64,000 bases of DNA from Lepidodermella squamata (lineage: Eukaryota; Gastrotricha), in contig JBLDXI010000012.1 of NCBI GenBank assembly GCA_047495785.1, forward strand, positions 310,001 to 374,000. Reading direction: 5' to 3'. Positions within the stretch are counted from its first letter, which is position 1; each line of letters begins with the position of its first letter. The notes under the pieces are model-generated. The model was given only the letters and a program-made list of their open reading frames with translations, had not been told where the DNA came from and searched no databases. Below, one piece after another: positions 37,407-48,661 of this stretch. The position numbers and the translations under genes are program-made.

Positions 37407-37650
37407 GCACATTTTCCGGCCCGCCGGTGTTTCCTCCGCGCGCGCGCTCCTATTGGTTGGCTCGTTTTACGCGTAAATACCTTGTGACTAATTCCTCCAA
37501 GCTAATACCACTAAGTGACTAAGTGGTATTAGCTTGGAGGAATAGGAATCTCTATTCCTCCAAGGGTATTAGTCACAAGGTAAATACGCCTCGCTCGCAT
37601 TTATTGCGCAACAAATAATTGCAGCCCTCCCTCGCGCGCGCGCAGGAAAA
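37407..37650 (+). repeat. Left arm of a diverged inverted duplication in the histone cluster
   Basis: This arm begins GCACATTTTCCGGCC and includes TGTTTCCTCCGCGCG, CTCCTATTGGTTGG and TATTGCGCAACA. The same order is found in reverse complement at about 38150-38260. The left arm is interrupted by a 99-bp MITE. The CCAAT-containing, CG-rich content resembles a histone promoter, so these may be leftovers of duplicated promoter DNA. Confidence 0.75.
37481..37579. mobile_element. 99-bp hAT-like MITE with 8-bp target duplication
   Basis: The element begins CTTGTGACTAAT and ends ATTAGTCACAAG (12-nt terminal inverted repeats). The flanks are GTAAATAC at 37473-37480 and GTAAATAC at 37580-37587, a perfect 8-bp target site duplication, the length made by hAT transposases. 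Inside are two further perfect hairpins: 22-nt arms beginning ATTCCTCCAAGCTAATACC around a 9-nt loop, and 13-nt arms CTTGGAGGAATAG/CTATTCCTCCAAG. It has no coding capacity. Confidence 0.85.
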
Positions 37651-38149
37651 TGTACAAGTCCGAAATTCAGGACAATAACGGCGCGCTAGGGATATAAGTG
37701 ATGGGTGGAATAAAAGGCGAAATTTTCGTATTTTCGCTTTTTTCATTGGTATTTCAAGTTGATTTTAAATTTGAACAGAATTTTTCCCTGAAGTGTTCAA
37801 CGTCACCCTAACATAGCCTAAAATAGCGCGCCTAAAATGGCTATTTCCAGTTTATTTTTTTATTTTATAATTTTTCTTAAAAAAAGCGTGTTCTTCGAAA
37901 ATAATCCATCGCATCCTTTCTCTTAAATCAACTTTTTAAATTCTTATGGCCGGTGTTTTTGGATACGAACAGATAAGTCATCAAATAAAGACGTGTAGGC
38001 CGCCACGATGCAGTCAATTTTGTTGTCGTATTAACAATACCAAACTTCCTTTTCAAGGGTGGGCTATATATTTTTGTTGGAAAGCATGTCTTAGACTTAG
38101 CGCACGGGCGCTCAGGGCTTGGAGTAATGAATCCAAGGCTCAGGGCGCG

Positions 38150-38260
38150 TTCGAGTGCGCGCGTGCGGGGGAAGGCTATAATTATCTTGAAATGTTGCGC
38201 AATAGGCCCCAACCAATAGGAGCCCGCGCGGAGGAAACACCGGCTGGCCGGAAAATGTGC
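38150..38260 (-). repeat. Right arm of the inverted duplication in the histone cluster
   Basis: Reverse-complement counterpart of the arm at 37407-37650, sharing GCACATTTTCCGGCC, CCGGTGTTTCCTCCGCGCG, CTCCTATTGGTTGG and TATTGCGCAACA with small gaps. It lacks the MITE and about 25 bp around it. Confidence 0.75.
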
Positions 38261-38671
38261 GAATTTTTAGCAGGAAGAAGCAACGGGAAAATCGTACCGC
38301 AGAATACTACAGAATTATATTTTTCAAAAATTGTTACTTATCCCTACGAAACGTACGTCAAACGACAAGAGTTCAAGACCTGAGAAATTACAGCCCGACC
38401 ATGAATTCTACGCGGAAATGGGGGTTTACAATATGCTGCGCAGGTTTGGCTTCAGTTTATCGTCCCTCAGTCTCAGCCATCCACCTGTTCCAACTCATGT
38501 CGTGAATCCAGGATTTCAGTTTACCACGCCGACAGTCATCGATGCAGCATAAAAGCATGTATAAATGTGATAGCGCAAGTTAGTGAGGTTAATCGGCATT
38601 CTGCAGTCTTTCTTTATTTGTATCAATTTATTTTTAATCCTTCACTTCAATCCAATTTCCTTAAAAATTTC

Positions 38672-38707
38672 ACACTGTTGCAATAACTTGTGGCCCTGAA
38701 AAGGGCC
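38672..38707 (-). terminator. H3 mRNA 3' stem-loop plus downstream element
   Basis: The hairpin GGCCCTTTTCAGGGCC lies at 38707-38692 on the minus strand, 31 nt after the stop, followed by ACAAGTTATTGCAACAGTGT (38691-38672). This copy has one substitution (GTTATT for GTTGTT) against the other three genes. Confidence 0.95.
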
Positions 38708-38738
38708 GGTCGGTGTTGGTTTTTAGTGAACCAGTCGC

Positions 38739-39728
<990 letters not shown>

Positions 39729-39783
39729 GCGGTCACCTGCTATTTCGACTACAGCTCTCACCATCAGCTCTCGACTACTAACC

Positions 39784-39819
39784 GGCCCTTTTCAGGGCCA
39801 CAAGTTGTTGCAACAGTGT
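39784..39819 (+). terminator. H4 mRNA 3' stem-loop plus downstream element
   Basis: GGCCCTTTTCAGGGCC at 39784-39799 is followed by ACAAGTTGTTGCAACAGTGT at 39800-39819. AATAAA sequences occur further on, near 39872 and 39904. Confidence 0.95.
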
Positions 39820-40103
39820 TCAGTCGTCATTATTGATGAATTGATGATGAAATTTCAGAAATCATTAGAATCAATAAACCGATACAAATAACCGATACAA
39901 CCGATCAATAAAACTAACACTTGAATCATTACATTCCCATTGTTATTTACCTTAGAAAACCCGGATTTCCCGATAGTAACTGGTTCGGTAATTTTCGTAA
40001 TGCCCGGGTGGGCCCAATTTCTGCGGATTTTTGAAACCCACTGACGAGTCTAGATTTAAATGGCATTCAGGTTAAAATTGAACAATTTTATTTTTCTGGC
40101 TTT

Positions 40104-41823
40104 TTAGTTCGTATCAGGCGATAGTAACTGTATGATTTCTTCGTTCCAGTTGCGCTTGGCATAGCAAAGTGGCGTAAAGCCATGACGATCTTCGGGCATC
40201 GGTTGTACCTTGCACTCCTTCAGCAAGAACAGGATGACTTCCGGGCGATTTTCAGCCGCGGCTAAATGTAGAGCCGTTCGACCGTCGTAGTCCGACATGT
40301 TCATAATCTCGCTGCCGTACTTGTTGAATAACTGACGCAAGGCCGAAACATCCCCAGCAGATACCTTAGAAAACAGCGCAACCATCACAGCCGTCATTTT
40401 GTCAATCACAGTGCGACGTGGGTCTATTTTCCGGTTAGGATGAATCACGGCGTCGTACGGGTGAAAATTGAACCGACGAACAAGCTCTTCGCAGAACTGA
40501 ACGCCGCGGACACTATTGCCATATTTGTCACAAGGCGGTGACCAAGTTGCAATTCCCATCAAGTTGGGAACAACGATTATTACAAGACCGGAGTCTCCGG
40601 ATTTCGCTGGAAGACCGACGTTGAATGCAAAATCTCCGGAATAATCGTACATTCCATAACAATACATCAGAGATAACGTGTTTCTAACAACTTCTCCCTT
40701 GAGAACTTGATCAGTTGTCAACGGACAAAATCCTCCGTTAGCCAACGTTGCGGCGATCACAGAAGCCGACTCAGCAGTAACTTCTGCGGAGCAATGTTGG
40801 AAGAACAAATCAATGGTGTCATTCAGCTTAGCTTCGCTTGGGAATACTTTTGGAATACATTGGGAATACGCTTCTTTCATGTGATAACTAACCGCAAAAT
40901 TTCGATTAGCCGTTTCTTCTTCAGATAAAAAAGTGGGATTACTGAAACAAATAAACTCGCCACCTGCCATTCTTCGATACATTGTTTGGACTGAAATTAA
41001 ACCGAATTAGCAAAATTTAAGGCTTGATAATGGGACTTTGTCTAACCGAATTCGATTCTGTCAGCCATGGTTAGGTCTGTTCCGAGCAAACAAGCCGTGG
41101 CGATAGCACCAGCAGCATTCATTGCATTCATCAACATAGAATTATGGGCGGATGAGGTATTCGGAATCCTAGGATCCAAATTTAGCATGCGATCTCTTGA
41201 CCACTGGCCTACGTGGGAGTGAACTTGTTCAGTGCTGGAACCATTCAAGGCGATTGCATAGTTCAATGCCTTGCTGGCTGACTGAAGACAGAACGGAATT
41301 TGCGTGTCTCCAATTGAAAATCTCTGCCCATCGATTGTGCATAACGAAACGCCCCAATAGTTCGGGCTGGGCTGCTTTGATTGAGGTTTAACGTTCCCAA
41401 CGTTGTTTGATTTGCATTTTTCGAAGATTTTTGTGATGATTGACGAGAAGCGATCGAACTCGGGAATGACAAAATCTCCAGTCAGTGCTCGGAAAATGAT
41501 ATCATTGTTCTCTTGTACACATTCATAAAATTTGGCCTTCGTCAGCTGAACGCCTTTGTAGAGGGAAAAATCGTTGTCTTTCCCTTCCGCTAACGATGAA
41601 GCAGTGTAAGCCGACAGTTTCCTGAAGAAACCTTTGAGTCTAGGGTCGGAACTTCCGAGGCCGCTTTGGAATAGGATCTAATGGGAAAAAAAATTGTTTG
41701 GTCATATTCAAGGAGAGAAAGCTTCACCTCAAGGAATTGGCTTAAGGATACAGTTTCAGTTGTATCGTTTTTCATGGCATGATAAAGCCTCTCAAAATTT
41801 GCATCGTATGGCGTATCCTCCAT
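40104..41823 (-). CDS. GLS: Glutaminase (GLS type) with C-terminal ankyrin repeats
   Basis: Glutaminase converts glutamine to glutamate and ammonia, usually in mitochondria. Exons 41823-41728, 41677-41047 and 40990-40104 join to 537 aa. The beta-lactamase-like catalytic fold is clear: YWGVSLCTIDGQRFSIGDT, PFCLQSASKALNYA (the Ser-x-x-Lys nucleophile motif), a substrate-loop Asn, ESASVIAATLANGGFCP, CGMYDYSGDFAFNVGLPAKSG with the catalytic Tyr, and VVPNLMGIATWSPP. An ankyrin pair follows (YDGRTALHLAAAENRPEVILFLL). The N-terminus MEDTPYDANFERLYHAM aligns with the EF-hand-like region of mammalian GLS, but no mitochondrial presequence is visible, so either an upstream exon was missed or the protein is not mitochondrial. 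Confidence 0.93.
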
Positions 41824-42853
41824 CGCAGTGATTGCAAGTTTCGTGGTCAGTATTGCAGCAGAACCCCGATATTTACGATGGGAAAGCTTTGCTATCGGTT
41901 TACATCAGGATGTTAGGACTAAAAAAATTGTTCCACCTGTAAGTTTGCTGCATATACCTATGCATAGCACGTTTAATGACATTTCTTTCCAGTTTCTTTC
42001 ATTGCCATGGGGTTACGTGACATGTAGTGCGTCGTGCGTTGTTTTTATGATTGAAGAAAAAACTTGTCTCGGGTATAAGGGAGCACACCTTTGGCTTTTA
42101 TTTTGGGCTATTCTTATTTTTTGTGATTAAGGAAAAACACCGCTATTCTTATTTTTTGTGATTAAGGAAAAACACCAAATTCGTAGCGTGTAGACCAAAA
42201 TATGTTATGCATATTATTAAAAATGTATGCTGTATGCGCCAATAATTATTTCGAACCTTATATTGACAGCAATGTTCATCGCATTACCGTGAGCCATATC
42301 TCAAAAAGGTGCGAATCCTCTTTCGAACTGCAATAGCCCTGTAGTAATATTTCACGAACTAACATCTTCAAACCAAATTTCTTGGGAACACTGAAGTTTC
42401 ATCGCCGCAATCCTTCCTTCGTTCAATCTCAAAAAACCAGAAAATATTCCATCAATAAACTGCAACTTTATTCTTCTTTCACTTTCATCACATTTATTTA
42501 CAGCTATCATTGACTTTTATCAGCAAATAACAAAAAAGAGAAGATAAGCCAAGCACCTTGAAATAAAAAGCACGACCATAAATAGCGAAGGTAATAAAAT
42601 ACTAGAAGCTCATGATTTGCAACATACAAATTTAATCAAGGAGCAACAAGGTTAAAAAACCGCGCAGCTATACAGCAGGTTAAGGTGGATATTATTATGT
42701 GTTAACGCAATTTACACAATCAAAGTCGACTATCGATTGATTTGATATCACTCCAGTACTCTGATTAATTAATGTGGAGCACGCTCATCGGAGCCATCGT
42801 ATGAAAAACTGACACAAAATTGAAAAATATCAGCCTGGTACTTCAAGTTACAT
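41824..42853. other. Intergenic region glutaminase to PINCH
   Basis: About 1 kb between the glutaminase 5' end and the PINCH stop. The only structure seen is a perfect tandem duplication of a 35-bp unit (annotated separately) and one TTAAGGTGGAT motif at about 42680. Confidence 0.6.
42107..42176. repeat. Perfect tandem duplication, 35 bp x 2
   Basis: A 35-bp unit beginning GCTATTCTTATTTTTTGTGA occurs twice head-to-tail, 42107-42141 and 42142-42176, with no differences. Perfect identity suggests a recent slippage or replication event. Confidence 0.9.
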
Positions 42854-45800
42854 TCACGCCGCCGCTTCTTTTTCATGAGAATTAGATGAGCTGTCTTTCG
42901 GCCAGTAGCTCTCGGCCGAATACTTCATGAGCACGCGTTGCAGGTCGTCAGGAAGACGGTCGAAGCACGGCCCGCAGACCGGGCGTTGATCGAGCGGGTA
43001 GAATTTGGTTTTCTTCGTCAGTCGCCGCGAGCAGGTCGCACAGCAAAAGTGATCGGCGCACCAGGATTTTCCGAAGGCGGTGAAAATCGAGCCTTTGATG
43101 ACATCGCAGCACTGGTAGCAGATGTGGCCGTACAGCTGGTGGTAGTGCAGTTCGCAATACGCCTGGCCGTCGTGTTCGTAGTACGGCCGGCCGAGGAAGG
43201 GCTGTTCGCATTGAGCGCAAACGAAGTGCTCGACGTGCCAGTATTTTTTCAGCGCAAATACACGCCTGCCATCAGTAAGAGCTCGCCTAAAATATAATAA
43301 ACAATTCACGTTTCAGATATTATATATTATTTTAGTATTAAATCGAAATTCGAAATTGGAATTCTTTTGGTTTGCTGGCCTTAATTGATCTGAGCATGTC
43401 CTAATATGTAGAGATTTTTTTAACCTCAGGTACATTTTTCGCTACACTTCCTAAACATGGATGCCTTTCTTTGTCAAATTATCGAAATGATCGATCAGAT
43501 AATGATTGGCTTGACTGAACTCAACGAGCAAGTTTTACTTTCATCGGTTTTTCGGGACATTAGCTGCACAAACGTACTCTTCAGATCAGAGACTACTGCC
43601 AGATTTCGCCCGCAGCCGGTACCTGCCTCTCATCGATTGAGTGGCATAGTGAGTAGGCAGGGTAAAACTCCTCCACTATGATTTCTATGTTGAGTCGCTT
43701 TCCCTCAAAAATGTCAAGATGTATTAAATAATCCTCTCCCGGTGGGCGACGCGTTTCAAAACCAGGTCAGTACCTTAGTCCCTGAGAAATATCGTGGCTG
43801 TGGCGGTCGACCAAATTGTTTTACTACAAGCGGTTGTGGCAGTCGAAATGCCGTGAAGTCAAGCGGCTGGTCAAGGATGCCAAGGCGAAAGCCCTGGCGG
43901 CCAAGATCAAGGCGATCGAGCGGCACCGTCACATCAACATGCGGTCATTCTGGCGGCAGTATCAGCAGGTCAGCTCGGGCGAGGGCTACACCCCGAGGGC
44001 CCGGTTCAAGCCGATCAAGGCGCCCGATGGCTCCATGGCGACGACCGACGAACAGCGAGCCGACGTAATTGGGCAGCACCTGTGCAGCTCATTCGAAGGC
44101 GATGCGCGGCCACCCCAGTGTGCCGAGGGGGCCGCGCTTCAAAGCCAGGTCAGTGTCGCTTTTCCAGATAAATGTAGTGACGTTTTAAATCCTCTCCCGG
44201 TGGGCGACGCGAGAAGCAACGCCGATAGGTCGCTGCTCATCAGCCGGTCCGAATTTCGACGGGCCGTCAAAGGGCTGCGACTCTAAGCACCGGGTCTGGA
44301 CGAAATCAGCAACTTACTTATCAAGCGAAGTGGCGCGACGCTTCACCGGCATCTGCGCTGCCTGTTCAACCTGTCCTTGGCAACTGGCTACGTCCCGCGA
44401 CGGTGGAAAATCGCCGTTATCAAATCAAGGCTAGCGTGCCGCAAGGCAGCTAGCTGTCACCTGTTCTTTTCATCATCTTCACAGCCAATTTGTTGGCCGA
44501 CACTGACAACCCGACGAACGCGTCATTCGCCGACGATGCGATGCCCGCAAAGTATATTCATAATTTCAGCCTAGGAAAGAAGCCGAAAATTCCAAATATC
44601 CAGCTTATCCAGATTAGGCCAGTATATAACGACCTCAGATAAGTTAATGTTATATTCTTGGACATGGCTCTTCTTTGATTAGATGTCAAAATCCTTTGAA
44701 TGGGATCACATCTAGTAAGATTGGTGCCTCAAATCTTGCAGTATAAGCCCCTGGCATTACTTAAAAATGTGAATAAAACTTCTTCTTTCTAGTTTTTGGG
44801 ATATTACGATTGAAAAGCCAAGATATTACAATTTTCGAAGTTTTCCAGTAAGCTAGGTTTAAATCTTCATGAGTATGATAAACCACAAACCGGCAGGCTC
44901 CGCAAACGTGGACTTCCTTGTCGTAGCAAGGCGCGCAGTAGAGTTCAGACCGCAACTCTCGAGCATCAGAATCCAACGGCACGTGGCACGAGTGGCAGCG
45001 GAAATGCGTCACGTGATAAGCCTGGCCCTTATGCCGGATTAGCTGATCGGGCGGAGTAGGCTGACCGCATTTCGCACACGCCGGCTGCTCGGCTTGCAAT
45101 CGATCCCTACATTTCAAGCAATAAAGCCTAGGAAGAAAACGCAAATATTAAACTCTATTCTCCATTATTCAGGGTAAGACTCACTTTTTTGCGATTATCA
45201 CGCCCAATTTTGCGTGAGGATCGTGAGAATTCTGGGTTAGAGGTGTTTGGCAGCTCGAGCAGGTGTAACAAGCAGCGTGGAAAGATACAGGACTCAATCG
45301 AATACACTGACCATCGACTATAGCTCGATCTACAAACAAGGAATCGTAGGCGGGCCAGAAATTCAAATTTGAAAACCTACTGCAACTACCGCAAATCGGA
45401 GCGAATAACGTTTCGAAGTCGTGTTGGCAATAGTATCGAGTCGAAAACGGAGTGCCTGTTCCATCGAGGTCGTACTCGTAGAACGGTGTATTGGCAAGAG
45501 GCTTAAAACACTGCCCACATCTGAAAAAATATTCGAAAATTTAGGCATATGAACCAGGTACAGCAGGGGTTGAAACAGAAGTGGGGTGGACAACGTAAAG
45601 TGATAGCAGGGGAGTCACGCGAGAAAACAACGGCGAAACCAACAACAACAACAATTAGCGAGGTTAAAGCAACATATTTTTTGACGATTAATTTGGATCT
45701 TACAAGAAGCAATCGCGATGCCAGAACCGTTCCCCGTGCGAGACAATCACCTGATTGTCAACGGGCTGGCCACATCGATCACACAGAACTTTAACACTTT

Positions 45801-46078
45801 AAAATGGTAGAACAATTTGAAATCGATGTAAAAAATAGTTCCCCAAGTCTGAATTTTAGTAGTAAAACTTACACAAGGCAATGCTCGTGGTAGAGGACAT
45901 TGTTGAGAGAAATCGCCGGTTTGCCAGATTCAAACGGTTGGTCACATTTCACGCATCGTTGATCCGGATCGAACGGGATAACGCCATCTTCAAACACAAG
46001 TTCAGCCCCGTTTTCGGCAGGCGGTTGGGCCCTGTGCGTAAACGATACCGACATTATAGGAGCGGCTAACATTTTCAC
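42854..46078 (-). CDS. LIMS1: PINCH (LIMS1), five-LIM adaptor of the ILK-PINCH-parvin complex
   Basis: PINCH links integrin-linked kinase to actin at cell-matrix adhesions and muscle attachments. Minus-strand exons 46078-45873, 45520-45381, 45329-45185, 45127-44891 and 43286-42854 join in phase to 386 aa. The five LIM domains can be followed: LIM1 CVKC...YHEHC-LV-CGQC...YYCQHDF; LIM2 CGSC...FHAAC-YT-CSSC...YCLKC; LIM3 CAKC...YHVTHFRCHSC...ARELRSELYCAPC; LIM4 CGAC...KYWHVEHFVCAQC...YCELHY; LIM5 CYQC...SWCADHFCCATC...PVCGPC. LIM4 is closest to the human protein. An extra symmetrical exon at 45796-45704 encodes another first half of a LIM (see separate entry). A transposon fragment lies in the intron 43287-44890. 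Confidence 0.93.
43730..44575 (+). pseudogene. Broken non-LTR retrotransposon reverse transcriptase fragment
   Basis: This lies inside a PINCH intron, in the opposite orientation. The frame from about 43816 encodes a basic segment ending with the typical pre-RT region, then a stop at 44284-44286, then APGLDEISNLLIKR and LFNLSLATGYVPRRWKIAVI, the N-terminal palm entry of LINE-type RTs. Directly afterwards, in another reading frame, come SVPQGS, a stop, LSPVLFIIFTANLLAD and ASFADDAMP, corresponding to RT motif B and the catalytic F-A-D-D motif. The part between (including motif A) is deleted. A 24-bp direct repeat ending GGTGGGCGACGCG occurs at 43730-43753 and 44188-44211. It is clearly non-functional. 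Confidence 0.85.
45704..45796 (-). CDS. LIMS1: Extra symmetrical half-LIM exon of PINCH (candidate alternative exon)
   Basis: This 93-bp segment between PINCH coding exons 1 and 2 reads CDRCGQPVDNQVIVSHGERF then WHRDCFL, the first zinc-binding half of a LIM domain. It ends with donor GTAAGA and, like exon 1, in phase 2. Spliced to 45520 it gives HRDC-FL-CGQC, exactly the canonical LIM spacing; exon 1 spliced to 45520 gives HEHC-LV-CGQC, equally canonical. With the acceptor ending at 45797 the exon length is a multiple of three, so inclusion or skipping preserves frame. Exon 1 lacks this choice of a second half of its own if this exon is included. A frame stop just upstream shows that it cannot start translation itself. 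Confidence 0.6.
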
Positions 46079-47117
46079 GGAATGGTGAGATTCAGCTCAA
46101 CCTAGCTACCTCTACCTATCGTTATCTTAATAACACATGTGATGTTTGTTTACCGCGCGTGTTGCTACGCTTGCGATAATATTATTCTAATGATGATGAA
46201 ATCGCCATCGCCAATTTCCGCGGTCGATGATAATGAACAGACCAGCGGAAAACGGCGGGAAATCACGCGCATGTGTAAACAATAGTAACTAATCGCTGAC
46301 GATTTTTTCTGCAAGGCGTCTGTCTTACTTTTGCTGGCGTCTCTGCAAGAGCGGATTCAAACGCTTTGCGTCGTCTATCTGTTTAAGGTGGAAAGGCGCG
46401 TTGTGAAACATTCTCTCGCAAAAACACGACTGACAAACTGGAATAAAATACTGCAAGTGGCCGAAACGCTAGTAGATACATGCGTCCTACGCGCATTTTT
46501 AATGGCAAAAACTATATAAGATAAGATAAGCTGCTGATGTATAATGAGGCAAAAAATACGCGGAGAAGTGCAATAGCCTTTGTACACAACTCACCTCCCG
46601 TTGCCGTTCGTGTACATGCGCAGGTAGACGGGGCGTCAGAAAATACAGGTAAATAACAAAGCCTATAAAGAAAAGGCGGAAGTTGTTGACTTGTCTTTAC
46701 TATTTGCTCCGATTTGGAGGCTGAAGCAGAACCCACAACTTGATTAAAAATATATTCACAAGCAAGAAAAGATAGCGCGATTTTTTTTCATTCATCGTTC
46801 ACCTTTAAATTCCAAAGACAGTAAGATCACGAGTAAACAAGGAGTGAACCAAATTTTAACAAGTTCGCTATTCCGGAACTTAATCCACGAAGCAAGGGTC
46901 TACAATTCCTTTTTTCACCACCATTTTTGTTTGCATCAATATGATTGTTTTACCTTGCCTTCCTCTAAAAACACGCCAACAAGCAGTAATACATTTTCAT
47001 CATGAAATCAGCAACTCGCACCACGTTCAGTCAAATTGAGATATTAAATATCGCGCTTAAATAACACATGTCATGACAATTTGAATGAAAAATATAAAAG
47101 TATGTTTATGAATGAGT
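46079..47117. other. Intergenic region PINCH 5' end to SLC37 3' end
   Basis: About 1 kb containing the presumed PINCH promoter and the SLC37 3' untranslated region. No gene, RNA or transposon ends seen; one TTTAAGGTGGA motif occurs near 46384. Confidence 0.6.
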
Positions 47118-48374
47118 TCAATTAAGTGACTTTTCGTCTTTTTTCACACGTAGGTGAGTAGCAGCTAGCCACAGAGCAGCGACGGCGACAGCTACACCGC
47201 ATTGCATAGCGATTATAACACCTGTCCACGAGTAAAGAGATTGCAGGACAGAAATCGGGTAGCCAGCCAGCAAGCTGCCCACTGAGCCGGCCAAGTCAAT
47301 AACCGAGCTGTATCGGCCCGCCAGTTCACTTCCAACAATTTCCATGGGCAGCATACCGAATAACGAGTAACAAGAAGCAATTAAGCAACCCATTATAAAG
47401 GCATTCCACCAAACCGAAATCGATGGACTTTCTGTTCGAGTTACAAGAGAATGTAGCCAATGCACGGAGAAGAATAGACCAATCGAATAAATAACCAAAA
47501 TAACTATTTTTGCTTTTCCTTTCGTGCGAAAAAGTGTTGAGATCCAGTCAGCAATAAATCCAGAGGAAAATGAACCGAACAACCCGCCCAGCTCCATAAA
47601 GGTAACATAATACACGACGTACGTCAGTTGAATATTGGAATCGATAAGGCATAGATGGATCCAATTTGCAAAACTAAATTTGACTGTAGAAAGTACGATG
47701 TATGCAAGGCAGAGAAACATGAAAGATCTGTTAGCGAAAAGTGATGACCATGAATACTGTTGCTCAGTATCATTGCCAGACTTCTTATCCACTCCTTCTC
47801 CTTTGAACTGTTTTACATCTGGTAAGTAATAATAGACTGTAATCGCCAAAAACAGACAAGCGACTCCATTGAAAATGAAAATCGACTTCCAGCTCAACTC
47901 CAACGTGGTAAGAAACAGCGATGTCAGAATCGGACCGGCAAGGGCGGATACATTACTGGAAGACGATATAATGCCCCACCATACTCCGAAATTACTCACG
48001 GAACAAACGTTTCGGATGAAGAAACCACACGGCGGCCAGCTGCAGCCATGGGCTAAACCAGCTAAGGCCCAAGCAGCGAAAAAATATATAAAAGCAGGAC
48101 AAGCCGACATGAGAAAGGCAGTCATTGATGCAAAAATCAAGGAGAATATCAGCAAAGATTTTGCGCCAATGCGGTTGACAAAAGTCCATGACATAAACTT
48201 GGATACGGCAAATACTAAAGCGTTTATACTGGCGGTGGCTCCGAGTTGTTGAGTTGTCAGCAGCTTCGAATCCCTCAAAATATGAGAAACAAACGACAAC
48301 GTTCGCCGGTGAAATGTCAAAGCAGTGTAAGCAACAAATATGTGGCCGAATGTTTTCGTCGTTGAATCGGCCAT
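47118..48374 (-). CDS. SLC37A4-like glucose-6-phosphate/phosphate antiporter (major facilitator)
   Basis: SLC37 proteins exchange sugar phosphates for phosphate across the ER membrane. This single-exon frame gives 418 aa, near the 429 aa of human SLC37A4, with about 10-12 hydrophobic helices. Matching signatures: FHRRTLSFV (human FNRKTFSFV, whose Arg is functionally needed), INALVFAVSKFMS, AGLAHGCSWPPCG, NFGVWWGIISSSSNVSALAGPI, and late FIMGCLIASCYSLFGMLPMEIVG with AGRYSSVIDLAGSVGSLLAGYP. The order and spacing point to SLC37A4 rather than SLC37A1-3, which are longer. A C-terminal di-lysine-like tail (KKDEKSLN) is compatible with ER retrieval but not proof. The start at 48374 gives a normal short N-terminal tail. 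Confidence 0.88.
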   Translation of the reverse strand: MADSTTKTFGHIFVAYTALTFHRRTLSFVSHILRDSKLLTTQQLGATASINALVFAVSKFMSWTFVNRIGAKSLLIFSLIFASMTAFLMSACPAFIYFFAAWALAGLAHGCSWPPCGFFIRNVCSVSNFGVWWGIISSSSNVSALAGPILTSLFLTTLELSWKSIFIFNGVACLFLAITVYYYLPDVKQFKGEGVDKKSGNDTEQQYSWSSLFANRSFMFLCLAYIVLSTVKFSFANWIHLCLIDSNIQLTYVVYYVTFMELGGLFGSFSSGFIADWISTLFRTKGKAKIVILVIYSIGLFFSVHWLHSLVTRTESPSISVWWNAFIMGCLIASCYSLFGMLPMEIVGSELAGRYSSVIDLAGSVGSLLAGYPISVLQSLYSWTGVIIAMQCGVAVAVAALWLAATHLRVKKDEKSLN

Positions 48375-48661
48375 TTTACTTTAACACAATCTAATCAGAA
48401 GGAATAAATTCGTAAATTGCAAATTGCAATATCTGAGACAAAGCGTATAACTAAAAAAACTGGTCGGGGTCGAGAAAACGAAATGCGGTGATACATCATG
48501 AAAATGGGTACAATCACATTACAACGAGCATAAACCGTGAAACCAGCGTCCATGATTTGTCTATTTATTGGTGAGAAATACCATCCCACCAGGATGTAGG
48601 ACAGCTCAGCTCAAAGAGGAAGCATAAGAATAAAGGAATACACAAAAGAACTACGATGGCA

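Noticed and set aside
37946-38383. Long plus-strand frame in the histone spacer, considered as a histone H1 gene
   Set aside because: It lacks an H1 globular domain, Lys/Ala-rich tails and a 3' hairpin, and it overlaps the inverted duplication.
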